DNA of 64,000 nt from Niveispirillum sp. SYP-B3756 (GCF_009495745.1 NZ_WIDQ01000019.1:26550-90549); one strand, 5' to 3'; numbered from the stretch's first letter, positions 40,966-52,489 are shown. Program-made: numbers and translations. Notes: generated by a model not told the origin, from the letters alone.

Positions 40966-41052
40966 GGTGGTGAAGTGGCAAGGTAGTGAATAGCGAAACA
41001 AACTCCCCCTTCGCCTCCCCCCGACGACCGGGGGGCCTATCTCAAACTACCC

Positions 41053-42366
41053 TCAATCCAGCCGATGGCCGCTTGCAATGGCGGCTGTCGGCTTGGCGCC
41101 CCACAGGGCATAGAACAACACATATAGCTCACACGCCGCCGTCAGCAGGAAAGAGGTCTGCAGCCCATAGGCATCGGCCAGCATCCCCTGGAAGTAAACC
41201 AGCGCGCCGCCACCAATCGCCATGATCAGCAGCCCCGCCCCCTCTTCCGTCAGCGGGCCCAGGCCGCGAATGCCAAGGGTAAAGATGGTGGGGAACATGA
41301 TGGAATGGAACAGGCCAACGCTGATCAGCGCCCACATGGCCACCGGTCCATCCAGCAGCACCGCGGCCATCATCACCAGGAACGCCCCGATGGAGGCGAC
41401 CGCCAGCAGGTTTTCCGCCTTGATCCAGCGCATCAGATAACCGCCACCGACGCGACCCACCATCATGCCGCCCCAGAGCAGGAACAGATAGTTGGACGCC
41501 TGTTCATGGGTGACAGCGGCGATATCCGGCTGGCTGATGAAATTGATGAACAGGTTGGCAACGCCGATTTCGGCAATCAGATAGATGAAGATCGCCGGCA
41601 CGCCGAACACCAGATTGCGGTGCTTCCACAGCGAATGCTTCTTGCGTTCTTCGGCGTCGGCCCGGCGCGCCGTGGCGCTGATATCGGGCAGGCGGGAACG
41701 GGCGATGACAAAGGCCAGCACCAGCAGCACTGCCGCCACGATCAGATAGGGCAGTTGCACCGACTGGGCATCGGCCAGCCGTTCGGCTGCCGTCAGCGTG
41801 GCCCCGGCTTCCGCCGTGCCGCCGGTCGACCGGCCCAGGATCAGATAACCGCCGAACAAGGGCGCCAGCGTGGTGCCGGCGGAATTGCACGCCTGCACCA
41901 GATTAAGCCGTGAAGACGCCGTTTCCGGCGGGCCGACCACGGCAACATAGGGGTTGGCCGCCACCTGCAGCAGCGCGATACCCGCCGCCACGATGAACAA
42001 AGCCACCAGCGTCACTTCATATGAGGGGATGCGCGCCGCTGGAACCATCATCAGCGACCCGACCGCCATGGTCAGCAGCCCCGCCACCATGGCGCGGCGA
42101 TAACCGATCCGTTCAATCAGCTTGGCCGAGGGGACCGAGGCCACCAGATAGGCGATGAACCAAACCGACTCGATCAAGGTCGTCTGGGCATAGGTCAGGT
42201 CAAAAACACTGCGTAAATGCGGCAGCAGCGTGTTGTTGATAACGGTGATGAAGCCCCAGATGAAGAACAAGCTGGCCAGCAGAGCCAGCACGGGGCGATA
42301 ATTGTTGACCACAGCGGATACGGCCGGATGGCCGGTGCCGGGCTGGGAAATCGGTGCTGGAGGCAT
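41053..42366 (-). CDS. MFS sugar importer, FucP/GluP family
   Basis: 437 residues with twelve hydrophobic segments. N-terminal signature LASLFFIWGFITVINNTLLP, then FDLTYAQTTLIESVWFIAYL and GRVGGGYLMRWIKAE, typical of the fucose/glucose-galactose:H+ symporter branch. It should import a monosaccharide (arabinose is likely from context) across the inner membrane. It is divergent from the mutarotase gene, with a candidate GntR operator between them. Confidence 0.87.
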   Translation of the reverse strand: MPPAPISQPGTGHPAVSAVVNNYRPVLALLASLFFIWGFITVINNTLLPHLRSVFDLTYAQTTLIESVWFIAYLVASVPSAKLIERIGYRRAMVAGLLTMAVGSLMMVPAARIPSYEVTLVALFIVAAGIALLQVAANPYVAVVGPPETASSRLNLVQACNSAGTTLAPLFGGYLILGRSTGGTAEAGATLTAAERLADAQSVQLPYLIVAAVLLVLAFVIARSRLPDISATARRADAEERKKHSLWKHRNLVFGVPAIFIYLIAEIGVANLFINFISQPDIAAVTHEQASNYLFLLWGGMMVGRVGGGYLMRWIKAENLLAVASIGAFLVMMAAVLLDGPVAMWALISVGLFHSIMFPTIFTLGIRGLGPLTEEGAGLLIMAIGGGALVYFQGMLADAYGLQTSFLLTAACELYVLFYALWGAKPTAAIASGHRLD

Positions 42367-42402
42367 CTTGGGGTGTTTCCTCTCGGGACGGCTTCCATTC
42401 TA

Positions 42403-42418
42403 TTTTGTATGAGTATAT
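42403..42418. promoter_or_regulatory. Candidate GntR operator, importer/mutarotase promoter
   Basis: TTTTGTATGAGTATAT resembles the ATTTGTCTGANNAAT motif found upstream of other arabinose genes and of the GntR gene. It is the weakest match of the set. Confidence 0.35.
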
Positions 42419-42477
42419 AGCTGGCAGAAAGCGAGCCGGTCAACGGCGCATCGTTTCAAAAGAGAGGAACCCCGATC

Positions 42478-43629
42478 TTGTCCAATAAGCACTCCCGTGC
42501 GGCCCTGGCCTTCGCCCTTTGCGCCAGCACCCTGTTGGCTTCCTCCGCAGCGCTCGCCGCCAGTGCCAGCCGCGCGCCGTTCGGCGAACTGCCCGACGGC
42601 ACCAAGGTGGAGGCGATCACCCTTATCAATAATAAGGGTGTGAGCGCTACCATTTTGACTTATGGTGCGACCCTGCAGGCGCTGAAAGCGCCGGACCGGA
42701 CGGGACTGGTGGCGGATATCGTGTTGGGCCATGACACGCTGAAACCCTATGTGGAGACGCCGAACTATTTCGGCATCACGGTGGGCCGCTATGCCAACCG
42801 CATTGCCGACGGGCGCTTCACCCTGGATGGCAAGACCTATCAACTGACCCAGAACGACAAGCAGAATTCGCTGCATGGCGGGGTGAAGGGCTTCGACAAG
42901 CATAACTGGCAGGTGGCCGATATCCGCCAGGGTGAGACGGCATCGGTTACCCTGACCCTGACCAGCCCGGATGGTGACCAGGGCTATCCCGGCACCCTGT
43001 CGGTGAAAACAACCTATGCGCTGGACGAGAATAACGTTCTGTCCATGACCTATGACGCGGCGACCGACAAGCCGACCATCGTCAATATGACCAACCATGC
43101 CATCTTCAATCTGGCTGGCGAAGGCAGCCCGCTGGGTATTCTGCGGCACAAGCTGACGCTGCCCGCTTCCCACTATACCCCGGTTAATGCCGCCCTGATC
43201 CCCACGGGGGAGTTGAAGCCGGTGGAGGGTACGGTGTTTGACTTCCGCAAGGGTCGGGTGCTGAGCGATGGTTTGCGCGACGGCACCGACCCGCAGATCG
43301 TCGCCGGTCGCGGCTATGACCATAATTTCGCCATCGATAGCGGCCTGACGCCCAAGCAGAAATTGACCGCCCGCCTGGAAGACCCGGATAGCGGTCGCGT
43401 GCTGGAGGTTTACTCAACCCAGCCCGGTATCCAGGTCTATACCGGCAATTTCCTGGATGGCACGCTGGTGGGCAAGCAGGGGCATCTGTACCGGATGAGC
43501 GATGGCATCGCCCTGGAACCGCAGAAATTCCCCGATGCGCCCAACCAGCCCAGCTTCACCACTGCCCGTGTCGATCCGGGGAAACCCTATCGGCATGACA
43601 TGAGTTTCCGTTTGTCCGTTGCCCAGTAA
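42478..43629 (+). CDS. galM: Periplasmic aldose 1-epimerase (mutarotase)
   Basis: 383 residues from a TTG at 42478 with a GAGGAAC site. Signal peptide [20 protein letters not shown]. GalM fold with [32 protein letters not shown], the catalytic His in [22 protein letters not shown] and the catalytic Glu in [14 protein letters not shown] / [14 protein letters not shown]. It interconverts alpha and beta anomers of free sugars. Export to the periplasm fits action on sugars just released by the arabinosidases. Probably co-transcribed with the dehydratase 20 bases downstream. Confidence 0.92.
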   Translation: MSNKHSRAALAFALCASTLLASSAALAASASRAPFGELPDGTKVEAITLINNKGVSATILTYGATLQALKAPDRTGLVADIVLGHDTLKPYVETPNYFGITVGRYANRIADGRFTLDGKTYQLTQNDKQNSLHGGVKGFDKHNWQVADIRQGETASVTLTLTSPDGDQGYPGTLSVKTTYALDENNVLSMTYDAATDKPTIVNMTNHAIFNLAGEGSPLGILRHKLTLPASHYTPVNAALIPTGELKPVEGTVFDFRKGRVLSDGLRDGTDPQIVAGRGYDHNFAIDSGLTPKQKLTARLEDPDSGRVLEVYSTQPGIQVYTGNFLDGTLVGKQGHLYRMSDGIALEPQKFPDAPNQPSFTTARVDPGKPYRHDMSFRLSVAQ

Positions 43630-43648
43630 GAATGAAGGACCGTTGGTG

Positions 43649-45451
43649 ATGACCCCCGCGCCCACCGAACCGAAGAAGCTGCGTTCACGAGCCTGGTTCG
43701 ATAATCCGGCCAATATCGACATGACGGCGCTGTATCTGGAGCGCTATCTGAATTTCGGCCTGTCGCTGGAGGAGCTTCGCTCCGGCAAGCCGATCATCGG
43801 TATCGCCCAGACCGGTTCCGATCTCAGCCCCTGCAACCGCCACCATCTGGTGCTGGCGGAGCGGGTGCGCGACGGTATTCGGGAGGCGGGGGGCATTCCG
43901 CTGGAATTCCCCGTTCACCCGATCCAGGAAACCGGCAAGCGCCCGACGGCGGGGCTGGACCGCAACCTGGCCTATCTGGCCCTGGTGGAGGTGCTGTACG
44001 GCTATCCGCTGGATGGCGTGGTGCTGACCATCGGTTGTGACAAGACCACGCCCGCCTGCCTGATGGCGGCGGCGACGGTGAATATCCCTGCCATTGCCCT
44101 GTCGGTCGGCCCGATGCTGAATGGCTGGCACAAGGGTGAACGCACCGGTTCCGGCACCATCGTCTGGAAGGCCCGCCAGATGCTGGCGGCTGGTGAGATC
44201 GATAATGACGGTTTCATCAAGCTGGTGGCGTCGTCGGCCCCGTCCACGGGTTATTGCAACACCATGGGCACCGCCACCACGATGAACAGCCTGGCCGAGG
44301 CGCTGGGGATGCAGTTGCCCGGCGGTGCCGCCATCCCGGCCCCCTATCGTGACCGCCAGGAAGTGGCCTGGCGCACCGGCCTGCGCGCCGTGCAGATGGT
44401 GCATGAAGATCTGAAGCCGTCGGACATTCTGACGCGCGAAGCCTTCCTGAACGCCATTGCGGTGAATTCCGCCATTGGCGGTTCCACCAACGCGCCGATC
44501 CATCTGGCCGCCATCGCCCGGCATATGGGTGTGGAACTGGACCTGCAGGATTGGCAGAGCCACGGCCATGATATTCCGCTGCTGGTGAATTTGCAGCCCG
44601 CCGGCGAATATCTGGGCGAGGATTATTACCGCGCCGGCGGCGTGCCCGCCGTGGTGTCGCAATTGATGCAGCAGGGCCGCATCATCGAAAACGCGCTGAC
44701 CGTCAATGGCAAGAGCATTGGCGATAATTGCCGGGGCGTGGAGATTGAGGATGAGAAGGTCATCCGCCCCTATGGCCAGCCGCTGAAGGAAAAGGCCGGT
44801 TTCATCGTGCTGCGCGGCAATCTGTTTGATGCCGCCATCATGAAGACGAGCGTGATCAGCCCGGAATTCCGCGACCGCTACCTCTCCAACCCCAACGACC
44901 CGGAGGCCTTTGAAGGCCCCGCCGTGGTGTTTGACGGGCCGGAGGATTACCATCACCGCATCGACGATCCGTCGCTGGGCATCACGTCGGAAACGTTGAT
45001 GTTCATGCGCGGTGCCGGCCCGGTGGGTTATCCGGGGGCGGCCGAAGTGGTGAATATGCGCCCGCCGGCCTATCTGATCCGCGAAGGCATCTCCGCCCTG
45101 CCCTGCGTCGGCGATGGCCGCCAGTCGGGCACGTCCGGTTCGCCCTCCATCCTTAATGCTTCTCCGGAAGCGGCGGCGGATGGGGCGCTGGCCCTGTTGC
45201 GCACCGGCGACCGGGTTCGCATCGACCTGAAGACCTGCACCGTCAATGTGCTGGTCTCCGATGAGGAACTGGCCAAGCGCCGGGCCGACTTGAAGGCGGC
45301 TGGCGGTTACGCCTATCCGGCTTCTCAGACGCCTTGGCAGGAAATCCAGCGCGCCACCGTCGGCCAGATGAACACGGGTGCCATTCTGGAAGGGGCGGAA
45401 AAATACCAGCGCATCGCCCAGACCAAGGGCCTGCCGCGGGATAATCATTGA
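43649..45451 (+). CDS. Sugar-acid dehydratase, IlvD/Edd family (L-arabonate/D-xylonate type)
   Basis: 600 residues from the ATG at 43649; an open frame begins at 43619 inside the mutarotase end. Iron-sulfur cysteines are visible in [20 protein letters not shown] and GYCNTMGT, with [19 protein letters not shown] as family signature. It dehydrates an aldonic acid to its 2-keto-3-deoxy form. Among IlvD/Edd proteins it resembles the pentonate dehydratases, and the neighbouring 2,5-dioxovalerate dehydrogenase supports L-arabonate as substrate; D-xylonate is the main alternative. Confidence 0.9.
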   Translation: MTPAPTEPKKLRSRAWFDNPANIDMTALYLERYLNFGLSLEELRSGKPIIGIAQTGSDLSPCNRHHLVLAERVRDGIREAGGIPLEFPVHPIQETGKRPTAGLDRNLAYLALVEVLYGYPLDGVVLTIGCDKTTPACLMAAATVNIPAIALSVGPMLNGWHKGERTGSGTIVWKARQMLAAGEIDNDGFIKLVASSAPSTGYCNTMGTATTMNSLAEALGMQLPGGAAIPAPYRDRQEVAWRTGLRAVQMVHEDLKPSDILTREAFLNAIAVNSAIGGSTNAPIHLAAIARHMGVELDLQDWQSHGHDIPLLVNLQPAGEYLGEDYYRAGGVPAVVSQLMQQGRIIENALTVNGKSIGDNCRGVEIEDEKVIRPYGQPLKEKAGFIVLRGNLFDAAIMKTSVISPEFRDRYLSNPNDPEAFEGPAVVFDGPEDYHHRIDDPSLGITSETLMFMRGAGPVGYPGAAEVVNMRPPAYLIREGISALPCVGDGRQSGTSGSPSILNASPEAAADGALALLRTGDRVRIDLKTCTVNVLVSDEELAKRRADLKAAGGYAYPASQTPWQEIQRATVGQMNTGAILEGAEKYQRIAQTKGLPRDNH

Positions 45452-45512
45452 GCGGTTGAAGGGGGGGGTGGTTTTCGCCCTGTTCGAGCGGAAACCGGCC
45501 CTTTTTGAAAAC

Positions 45513-45549
45513 CCCACCCGGCATTGCCCCGCCGGGTGGGTTTTTTTTT
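45513..45549 (+). terminator. Strong terminator after the dehydratase
   Basis: CCCACCCGGC (45513-45522) and GCCGGGTGGG (45531-45540) form a 10-bp stem followed by nine T. From 45550 to 45795 I see nothing beyond the ribosome site of the next gene. Confidence 0.92.
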
Positions 45550-45795
45550 AAGATACGGGGCGCATATTTTCTGCTTGCCGATCGGGGATCGGGCACCGGC
45601 TGGCGGCGGGTGACGATGATCGGGCCGGGCGATTGAATATCACGCTGTTTCCCGTTGGACGGAAACTGTTATCACTTGTGTTGATATTGGAAATGCGCAT
45701 GGATAATTGTATGAAATAGCATGTTTTCGGACCATGGCGGGCAGGGTGGGGCTCTTTGGTTCCGATAATTTGATAGACGGATCAAGGGTGAACCC

Positions 45796-48042
45796 ATGTG
45801 CTTCCTGTGCGGCAATCAGCAAAACCAGTGCCTGTTTTCCGTGGAGGCGCTCGGGACGGTATCGGCATTGCCGGCGGCCAGCGTGGGAACCACCCAGGCC
45901 GCATCCGACATCTATTACGTGCCCTACTTCATCCAGGCACTGGTCGCCAGCTATCGGGGGGTGACACCCCATGTCGGATCGTCCCCCGTTATTACCTACG
46001 GCTGGCAACAGGATCTGTCGACGGGGCTTTATGGCGGTGCCACCAACCCGCGCAGCTTGAATAGCATGGAGAAGGAGCAGGCCCGCGCCGCCTTTGCCCA
46101 ATGGGCGGCGGTTGCCGATATCAGCTTTGTGGAAGCCCCCGCCGGAACCGTGCCCGATGTGCAGTTTGCCGCCGCGCAGATGCAGGCGGGTGGCTATGCA
46201 GTCCTGACGAAATCTGGCAGCAGTATCTGGATCAATGCCACCGAATCCCCCTCTCTGACCTATCTGCACGAGATCGGGCATGTGTTGGGGTTGAAACATC
46301 CTGGCGATTATGATGCCTTTTCCGGTAATGGAGAGCGGCCATTTCTCCCACCTTATGAAGATACGCTTATCAATACCGTGATGTCCTATAACGGTGATGA
46401 TGTATCTACATTGGGAATTTATGATATTGCGGCCATTCAATATCTCTTTGGCCCCAATAAAACTTTCCGCGCCGGGGACGATCCTTATTTCGTCAATGTG
46501 GCGGATGCGACCCGCTATATCTGGGATGGCGGTGGCAATGACACGGTTTCGGCCGAAGGGTCGGGCCGGCGTGTCAGGATCGATCTGGCCGAAGGTGCCT
46601 TCAGCACATTCGCAGACGACATTGACTATTTCCCTCAGGGTCGGCTGCTGGGCGGCACCGGTCAGTTCATGATCGGCTATGGCACCGTCATTGAAAACGC
46701 CGTGGGGGGCTATGGCAATGACGTGCTGATCGGCAATGCCGCCGATAACCGCCTGACCGGCGGCCCCGGCAATGATACGCTGGGCGGCGGGGCGGGGCAG
46801 GATACGGCAGTTTTTGCCGGAAAATTTGCCGAATACACCATTTTTCCCGGCTATTACGACCTGACCATCACCCGAAATAATGGGGAGACGGATCAGATAT
46901 CAGGGATTGAATGGCTGGAATTCGCCGATATGACCATCGCCACCCCGCCGCTGGCGATCCCGGGGCCGCCAACCCCCGCCGACCCTATCCTGACGGCCAA
47001 GGGCGGCTGGGTGGTGGAAGGGGATGCCGGTGGTGTCAGCCAGCTGGTCTATAGCATGAAACTGACCGACGCGACGGGCTGGACCACGACATCCGACAAG
47101 CCGGTCAGTTTCTTCGTGATGACCGGCAGCAACGGCACCGCCAAAGCCGGCACCGATTATGTTGCCCTGAAGCAATGGGTGACCATCGCCCCGGGGCAGA
47201 GCGGCGTGACGGTTGCCATCGATGTGCTGGGTGACAAAATCTATGAGGGGAACAAGACCATCGAACTGGTTATCAGTGACCTTCAGGGTACCAGCCTGGC
47301 GTGGCAGCAGAAAAGCACCTCTCTCTATGGGCTTGTGGTGGATAATGACATCCCGCCGCAATTTTCCATCGCCGCCTATCGGGCGCTGAACCCGGATGTG
47401 GCGGCGGCTTATGGCAATGATGCCACGGCCATGGCCTGGCATTATCTCAATTACGGCCGGGCAGAGGGGCGGGCGGCCAGTGGGTTCAATCCGGAGGCCT
47501 ATGCCGCGCTGAACCCCGACCTGTTCGCCGCCTTCGGGCTGGATGAAAACGCCCTGATCAACCATTACCAGCAATATGGCCGGGCGGAAGGGCGCGCGAC
47601 CTATGGCTTTGATGCCATTTCCTATTCGGCGCTTAATCCTGATCTGCACAATGCCTTTTGGGAGAATCGTACGGCCCTGGTGCAGCATTATATTGATTAT
47701 GGCAGAGCGGAAGGCCGGGCTACGCTTGGCTATGACAAGGAGGCCGCTGCCGCGTTCAATCCAGCGCAGCAGGAAAGGCCCTACGGTCCGCCATTGGAAG
47801 GCCTGGGTAACCTCATCGACGGGCTGAGCCGGGACGGGGGGGGCACAAACGGTTTTGATGCCGAAACCTATGCCATCCTCAATCCCGATCTGCTGGGGGC
47901 CTTCGGCATGAACCATGAGGCCTTGATTCAGCACTATCGGACGATCGGCCGATCAGAACATCGCGCGATCTTTCTGGCCCCCGACGGCGGCAACCTGAGC
48001 GCCATAGGCGTGGCCGGTATTGTGGATGATGGATTGATGTGA
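45796..48042 (+). CDS. M10-like zinc metalloprotease with RTX and Calx-beta domains
   Basis: 748 residues, start MCFLCGNQQNQC after an AAGGGTG site; no signal peptide. Residues ~30-215 are a serralysin-type catalytic domain: zinc motif HEIGHVLGLKH and Met-turn NTVMSY, then IAAIQYLFGPN. A short RTX stretch (GGPGNDTLGGGAGQDT) follows, then a Calx-beta domain (~395-510; KAGTDYV, IYEGNKTIELVI). At the end are about four 41-residue repeats ([20 protein letters not shown]...GRAEGR), the fourth degenerate. RTX proteases are secreted by type I systems; none is in this window. The paralogue 140 bases downstream shares the N-terminal Cys motif and all domains. Confidence 0.85.
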   Translation: MCFLCGNQQNQCLFSVEALGTVSALPAASVGTTQAASDIYYVPYFIQALVASYRGVTPHVGSSPVITYGWQQDLSTGLYGGATNPRSLNSMEKEQARAAFAQWAAVADISFVEAPAGTVPDVQFAAAQMQAGGYAVLTKSGSSIWINATESPSLTYLHEIGHVLGLKHPGDYDAFSGNGERPFLPPYEDTLINTVMSYNGDDVSTLGIYDIAAIQYLFGPNKTFRAGDDPYFVNVADATRYIWDGGGNDTVSAEGSGRRVRIDLAEGAFSTFADDIDYFPQGRLLGGTGQFMIGYGTVIENAVGGYGNDVLIGNAADNRLTGGPGNDTLGGGAGQDTAVFAGKFAEYTIFPGYYDLTITRNNGETDQISGIEWLEFADMTIATPPLAIPGPPTPADPILTAKGGWVVEGDAGGVSQLVYSMKLTDATGWTTTSDKPVSFFVMTGSNGTAKAGTDYVALKQWVTIAPGQSGVTVAIDVLGDKIYEGNKTIELVISDLQGTSLAWQQKSTSLYGLVVDNDIPPQFSIAAYRALNPDVAAAYGNDATAMAWHYLNYGRAEGRAASGFNPEAYAALNPDLFAAFGLDENALINHYQQYGRAEGRATYGFDAISYSALNPDLHNAFWENRTALVQHYIDYGRAEGRATLGYDKEAAAAFNPAQQERPYGPPLEGLGNLIDGLSRDGGGTNGFDAETYAILNPDLLGAFGMNHEALIQHYRTIGRSEHRAIFLAPDGGNLSAIGVAGIVDDGLM

Positions 48043-48183
48043 TGTTGTAAGCCAATCCCCCATGACCTGAATCGCATTGGAAAGTCCCTGCAGGCATCGT
48101 ATCATTTCCGGAATTCCAGGATTGTCAGTGCCATCATGGAAACAAAACGGAAATAATTCAGCTTTGATTGACAGGGGTTGGTC

Positions 48184-51100
48184 ATGTGCATTGCTTGCGG
48201 CAATCTTCAGAATATCTTGATGTTGCCCTTCCTGGGCGGCACACCGACTGCTGATCTTCCCGCGCCGGCAGATCAGTCGGCCGCCGCCCCCATGGCCGTC
48301 CCTGCGGATGAAGGGCTGGCCAGCCCCCTGGCCGCCCCGCAGACCATCACCGGTACCAGCGGCAATGACCGCCTGACCGGCGGGGCCGATGCCGACACAA
48401 TCACCGGCCTGGCCGGCAATGACACGCTGCAGGGCCTGGCCGGTAATGACAGCCTTGATGGTGGTGATGGCAGTGATGTCATCTACGGTAATGAAGCCGG
48501 TAATGACACGTTGATCGGTGGGGCCGGGCGGGATTCGCTTTATGGCGGTATCGGGAATGACCTGCTGGATGGCGGGGCCGATAATGATTACCTGTCAGCC
48601 TATGGCATGACCGGCAATCATACCCTGCGCGGCGGCACCGGCAATGACATGCTCTATGGCGCCGATGGCAATGACAGCCTGGATGGCGGCGACGGGGATG
48701 ACGGTGCCTATGGATATGCCGGCAATGACACCCTGACCGGTGGAGCCGGCAACGATACGCTGGATGGCGGCACCGGCAATGACAGTCTGACCGGCGGGGC
48801 CGGCAATGACACGCTTTATGGCGGCGGTGGCAATGACAGCCTGGATGGTGGGGACGGGGATGATTATCTGTCCACCTATGGCACTGCTTCCAACGCCATC
48901 CTGATCGGTGGCGCCGGCAATGATACGCTGTACGGGAGTGATGGTGACGACACCCTGACCGGCGGGGCCGGTACCGACTCACTGAATGGCGGCGACGGCA
49001 ATGACACTTATTATATTGACGATCTGAAAGATACGATCTGGGATACAGGCGGGGCCAGCGACACGGCGATCGTGTCGGTTCGAGGCTATGTTGCCGACAG
49101 TTCAATTGAAAATATCCGCTATGTCGGCGACGGCTCGGCAGCCCCTTATTTTATCCAGTCCGTTGTCGCCAATTACTCCCATATGGCGCGGGAAAACACG
49201 GATAAGGCCCTTGTCACCTTTGGCTGGCGGACGGATCTGTCGGTGCAGCTGTTTTATGGCGGCACTGATCCGCGTGTGTTCAATGCAGCGGAAAAGGAAT
49301 TGGCCCGGGACGCCTTTGCCCTATGGGCGGCGGTGGCGAATGTCCGTTTTGTTGAAACCGCCACTGCGCCGGACATTCAATTCGCCGCTGCCAGCCTGAC
49401 ATCGGCTGCCGGCTATGCCGATCTCGGCACGGCGGCGGGCAGCGTCTGGATGGATTCCGATGGCGTGCCGCTCAGCACCTATATTCATGAAATCGGCCAT
49501 ACGCTGGGGTTCAAGCATCCGGGCAACTATAATGCCGGGGGTGGTGGCGCTTCCCCGCCCTATCTGCCGACAGCAGAGGATAGCCGCAGCAACACCGTGA
49601 TGTCCTATAATGGCAGTAACAGCGGCAATCTGGGTGTTTATGACATTGCCGCCATCCAGTACATCTATGGTCCCAACAAGGATATTCGCAACGGGGCCGA
49701 TAGCTATACCCTGTCGTCAACCGAGGTTGGCCGCTATATCTGGGATGGTGGCGGCAATGATACCGTATCGGCCAGCGGCGCCACCCAGGCGGTGACCATT
49801 GATCTGCGTGATGGTGGCTGGGGCTGGTTCGGTGCGAAAAGTGACCTGTTCCTGACAGCCGGTCAGTTCTTCATCGGTTACGGCACCGTCATTGAAAATG
49901 CCATCGGCGGCAATGGCAACGACCTGTTGACCGGCAATGCCACGGATAACAGCCTGACCGGCGGGGCCGGGAATGACACGCTGGTGGGCGGGGCAGGGAC
50001 GGATACCGCCATTTTTGCCGGCACCTATGCCAGCTACAGCATCGGTCTGCAGGGAAGCGATATCCGCGTCACCAGCGGCAACGGGGAGGTGGATACGCTG
50101 AGCGGTATCGAATGGTTGAAATTCGCTGATCGCACCGTCGCCGCCCCGACCGTCACCCCCGGCACGCCCTATCTCTCGGTCAGCGCCAAGCCGGTCCTGG
50201 AAGGGGCGACAGGCAAGGTGGCGCAACTGGTCTATACGGTCAGCCTGTCGGAAGCGGCCAGCAATGCTGTCAGTTTCACCGTGCGCACCAGCGGTGGCAC
50301 GGCCACGGCGGGAACCGATTATACGGCCATCGACCGTACGGTGACCATCGCCGCCAAGGCGACGACGGCCAGCGTCACCGTGGATGTGCGGGGCGACGGG
50401 CTGGTGGAAAAGGATGAAACCGTCCAACTGGTGATCAGCAATCTGCAAGGTGCCCGGCTGCTGGATGGCAGCAGCAGCCTGACCGTCACCGGCACCATTT
50501 TGAATGATGATCTGGCGACCAATCCGGTCTTCTCCCTTTCCGCCTATCGTGCGCTCAACCCCGATCTGGTGGCGGTATTCGGCAATAATGCTGTGAGCCT
50601 CACCTGGCATTATGTGAATTACGGCAAGGCCGAGGGGCGGGTGGCCACGGGCTTTGATACGCAAACCTATGCCGCCCTGAATCCCGACCTGTTCAGCGCC
50701 TTCGGGTTGAACGAAGCGGCACTGACCAACCATTATCTGCGCTTCGGCAAGGCGGAGGGACGGGCGACCAGCGGATTTGATGTCGATGCCTATGCAGCCT
50801 TGAACCCGGACCTGTTCAACGCTTTTGGCACCGACCATGCCGCCCTGATCCGCCATTACATCAATAGTGGCAAGACGGAGGGGCGGACGATCATCGGCTT
50901 CGATGTGGAGGCCTATGCGGCGCTGAATCCGGATCTCTACCGGGCCTTTGGCCTGAATGAGGCTGCCCTGATCCGTCATTATGTTAATTTTGGCAAGGCA
51001 GAGGGGCGGCAGACGACAGGGTTCGACGCGGAAAGCTATGCCGTGCTGAACCCTGACCTGCTGAGTGTCTTTGGCCTCGACCATGCCGCCTTGATCAACC

Positions 51101-51213
51101 ATTACCAATATGCCGGCCGGGCGGAAGGCCGCGCCGCCTATCTGCCGGCGGATAGCGGTGGGCTGGGTCTGCTGGCCATGGGGTCGGATATGCCGGGGGA
51201 TGCGCTGATCTGA
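48184..51213 (+). CDS. RTX-metalloprotease-Calx-beta protein (paralogue)
   Basis: 1009 residues from the ATG at 48184 (CAGGGG site); starts [14 protein letters not shown], like the upstream gene. Residues ~55-280 are RTX nonapeptides ([20 protein letters not shown]). The protease domain (~305-480) has [11 protein letters not shown] and NTVMSYNGS. More RTX, a Calx-beta domain (~660-780) and five 41-residue repeats ([20 protein letters not shown]...) complete it. An N-terminal RTX block before the protease is unusual: serralysins have it only after. Calcium-dependent folding outside the cell is expected. Confidence 0.85.
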   Translation: MCIACGNLQNILMLPFLGGTPTADLPAPADQSAAAPMAVPADEGLASPLAAPQTITGTSGNDRLTGGADADTITGLAGNDTLQGLAGNDSLDGGDGSDVIYGNEAGNDTLIGGAGRDSLYGGIGNDLLDGGADNDYLSAYGMTGNHTLRGGTGNDMLYGADGNDSLDGGDGDDGAYGYAGNDTLTGGAGNDTLDGGTGNDSLTGGAGNDTLYGGGGNDSLDGGDGDDYLSTYGTASNAILIGGAGNDTLYGSDGDDTLTGGAGTDSLNGGDGNDTYYIDDLKDTIWDTGGASDTAIVSVRGYVADSSIENIRYVGDGSAAPYFIQSVVANYSHMARENTDKALVTFGWRTDLSVQLFYGGTDPRVFNAAEKELARDAFALWAAVANVRFVETATAPDIQFAAASLTSAAGYADLGTAAGSVWMDSDGVPLSTYIHEIGHTLGFKHPGNYNAGGGGASPPYLPTAEDSRSNTVMSYNGSNSGNLGVYDIAAIQYIYGPNKDIRNGADSYTLSSTEVGRYIWDGGGNDTVSASGATQAVTIDLRDGGWGWFGAKSDLFLTAGQFFIGYGTVIENAIGGNGNDLLTGNATDNSLTGGAGNDTLVGGAGTDTAIFAGTYASYSIGLQGSDIRVTSGNGEVDTLSGIEWLKFADRTVAAPTVTPGTPYLSVSAKPVLEGATGKVAQLVYTVSLSEAASNAVSFTVRTSGGTATAGTDYTAIDRTVTIAAKATTASVTVDVRGDGLVEKDETVQLVISNLQGARLLDGSSSLTVTGTILNDDLATNPVFSLSAYRALNPDLVAVFGNNAVSLTWHYVNYGKAEGRVATGFDTQTYAALNPDLFSAFGLNEAALTNHYLRFGKAEGRATSGFDVDAYAALNPDLFNAFGTDHAALIRHYINSGKTEGRTIIGFDVEAYAALNPDLYRAFGLNEAALIRHYVNFGKAEGRQTTGFDAESYAVLNPDLLSVFGLDHAALINHYQYAGRAEGRAAYLPADSGGLGLLAMGSDMPGDALI

Positions 51214-51254
51214 GCAACACCCCCATAAATTACATAGACAAATAGATAATCCTG

Positions 51255-51288
51255 ACGCTGGCCCTCCTTGGGAGGGGCCAGCGTTTTT
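51255..51288 (+). terminator. Terminator after the second RTX metalloprotease
   Basis: ACGCTGGCCCTCC and GGAGGGGCCAGCGT form a stem with one bulged base, followed by TTTTTG, 42 bases after the stop. Confidence 0.88.
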
Positions 51289-51338
51289 GTTTCATCCTCT
51301 TCCGTGCGCATCCATCATTGCCAATCCAGCCCACCTGT

Positions 51339-51356
51339 AATATGTCAGAGTTATTG
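51339..51356 (+). promoter_or_regulatory. Candidate GntR operator upstream of the keto-deoxy-acid dehydratase
   Basis: AATATGTCAGAGTTATTG matches the shared arabinose-region motif (TGTCAGA core with AT flanks), about 65 bases before the start codon. Confidence 0.45.
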
Positions 51357-51419
51357 GCAAGCCGGTTCCCCGGCTGGAAATGAACAGTGCGCCCGAAGCG
51401 GCGTGACGGGAGAGGAAAG

Positions 51420-52409
51420 ATGGCACTTCGTCTGTTGCAGCATCGCGCCGCCGATGGCGCGCGTTCGGTGATCTTCGCGCAAGGGGAAGCGGCCTGTTTC
51501 CTGTCCGGCGTCACTTCCGTGCGCGAACTGGCCTTGCGCGCCATTGCCGCCGGCCACTCCCTGGCTGAGGAAGCGGCGGCCTGTGGCCAGGGGGCGGCCG
51601 TGGATATCGCCGCCGAACTGGCGGCCGGGCGTCTGCTGGCCCCCATTGATCATGAAGACCCGGCGCATCTGGTGCTGGCGGGCACCGGGCTGACGCATCT
51701 GGGGTCGGCGGAAGGCCGCGACAAGATGCATAAGGCCGCCCAGCAGGGTGCTGTCACCGATTCCATGCGCATGTTCCTGGAAGGGCTGGAGGGCGGCAAG
51801 CCCGCCCCCGGACAGGTGGGCCAGCAGCCGGAATGGTTCTATAAGGGCGATGGTTCCCAACTGGTCGACCCGGAACAGCCGCTGACCATGCCGTCCTTCG
51901 CCAAGGATGGCGGGGAGGAGCCGGAACTGGCCGGCATCTATCTGATCGGCCCCGATGGCTCGCCCTACCGCCTGGGTCTGGCGCTGGCCAACGAGTTTTC
52001 CGACCATGTGACGGAGCGGCATAATTACCTGTGGCTGGCCCATAGCAAGCTGCGCCAGGCGTCGCTGGGGCCGGAACTGCTGATCGGTGATGTGCCCGCC
52101 CATGTGGAAGGCAGCAGCCGGATTGTCCGCGACGGCGCGGTGATCTGGGAGAAGCCCTTCCTGTCCGGTGAGGACAACATGTCCCACACGCTGGCCAATC
52201 TGGAACATCATCATTTTAAATATGATCTGTTCCGCCGCGCCGGCGATGTGCATGTGCATTTCTTCGGTACCGCTACGCTCTCCTTCAGCGACGGGGTGCG
52301 CACGCAGGAAGGCGATGTGTTCGAAATCGCCGCCGCCCCCTTCACCCTGCCGGCCCGCAACCGGCTGAAACGCGCGGCGGCGGTGGATGTGGCGGTAAAG
52401 TCGCTGTGA
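51420..52409 (+). CDS. 2-keto-3-deoxy-sugar-acid dehydratase, FAH superfamily (AraD1-like)
   Basis: 329 residues from the ATG at 51420 (GGGAGAGGAAAG site). Fumarylacetoacetase-like fold: TGLTHLGSAEGRDKMHKAA, EWFYKGDG, the metal-site acids in GGEEPELAGIYLIG, and GLALANEFSDHVTER. This branch includes 2-keto-3-deoxy-L-arabonate dehydratase, which yields 2,5-dioxopentanoate, exactly the substrate of the dehydrogenase at 39189. It leads the polysaccharide gene string that follows on the same strand. Confidence 0.87.
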   Translation: MALRLLQHRAADGARSVIFAQGEAACFLSGVTSVRELALRAIAAGHSLAEEAAACGQGAAVDIAAELAAGRLLAPIDHEDPAHLVLAGTGLTHLGSAEGRDKMHKAAQQGAVTDSMRMFLEGLEGGKPAPGQVGQQPEWFYKGDGSQLVDPEQPLTMPSFAKDGGEEPELAGIYLIGPDGSPYRLGLALANEFSDHVTERHNYLWLAHSKLRQASLGPELLIGDVPAHVEGSSRIVRDGAVIWEKPFLSGEDNMSHTLANLEHHHFKYDLFRRAGDVHVHFFGTATLSFSDGVRTQEGDVFEIAAAPFTLPARNRLKRAAAVDVAVKSL

Positions 52410-52489
52410 CGGTGGCCGGGCGGTTGCAGGGGTAACCGCACCGCCCGACCTTGCCGATGAAAATCAAAAAAATTAAACGGAGGAAACCC

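Noticed and set aside
45640..46440. Minus-strand 266-codon frame opposite the first RTX protease
   Set aside because: It runs antisense across the protease start and catalytic domain, with no recognisable domain.
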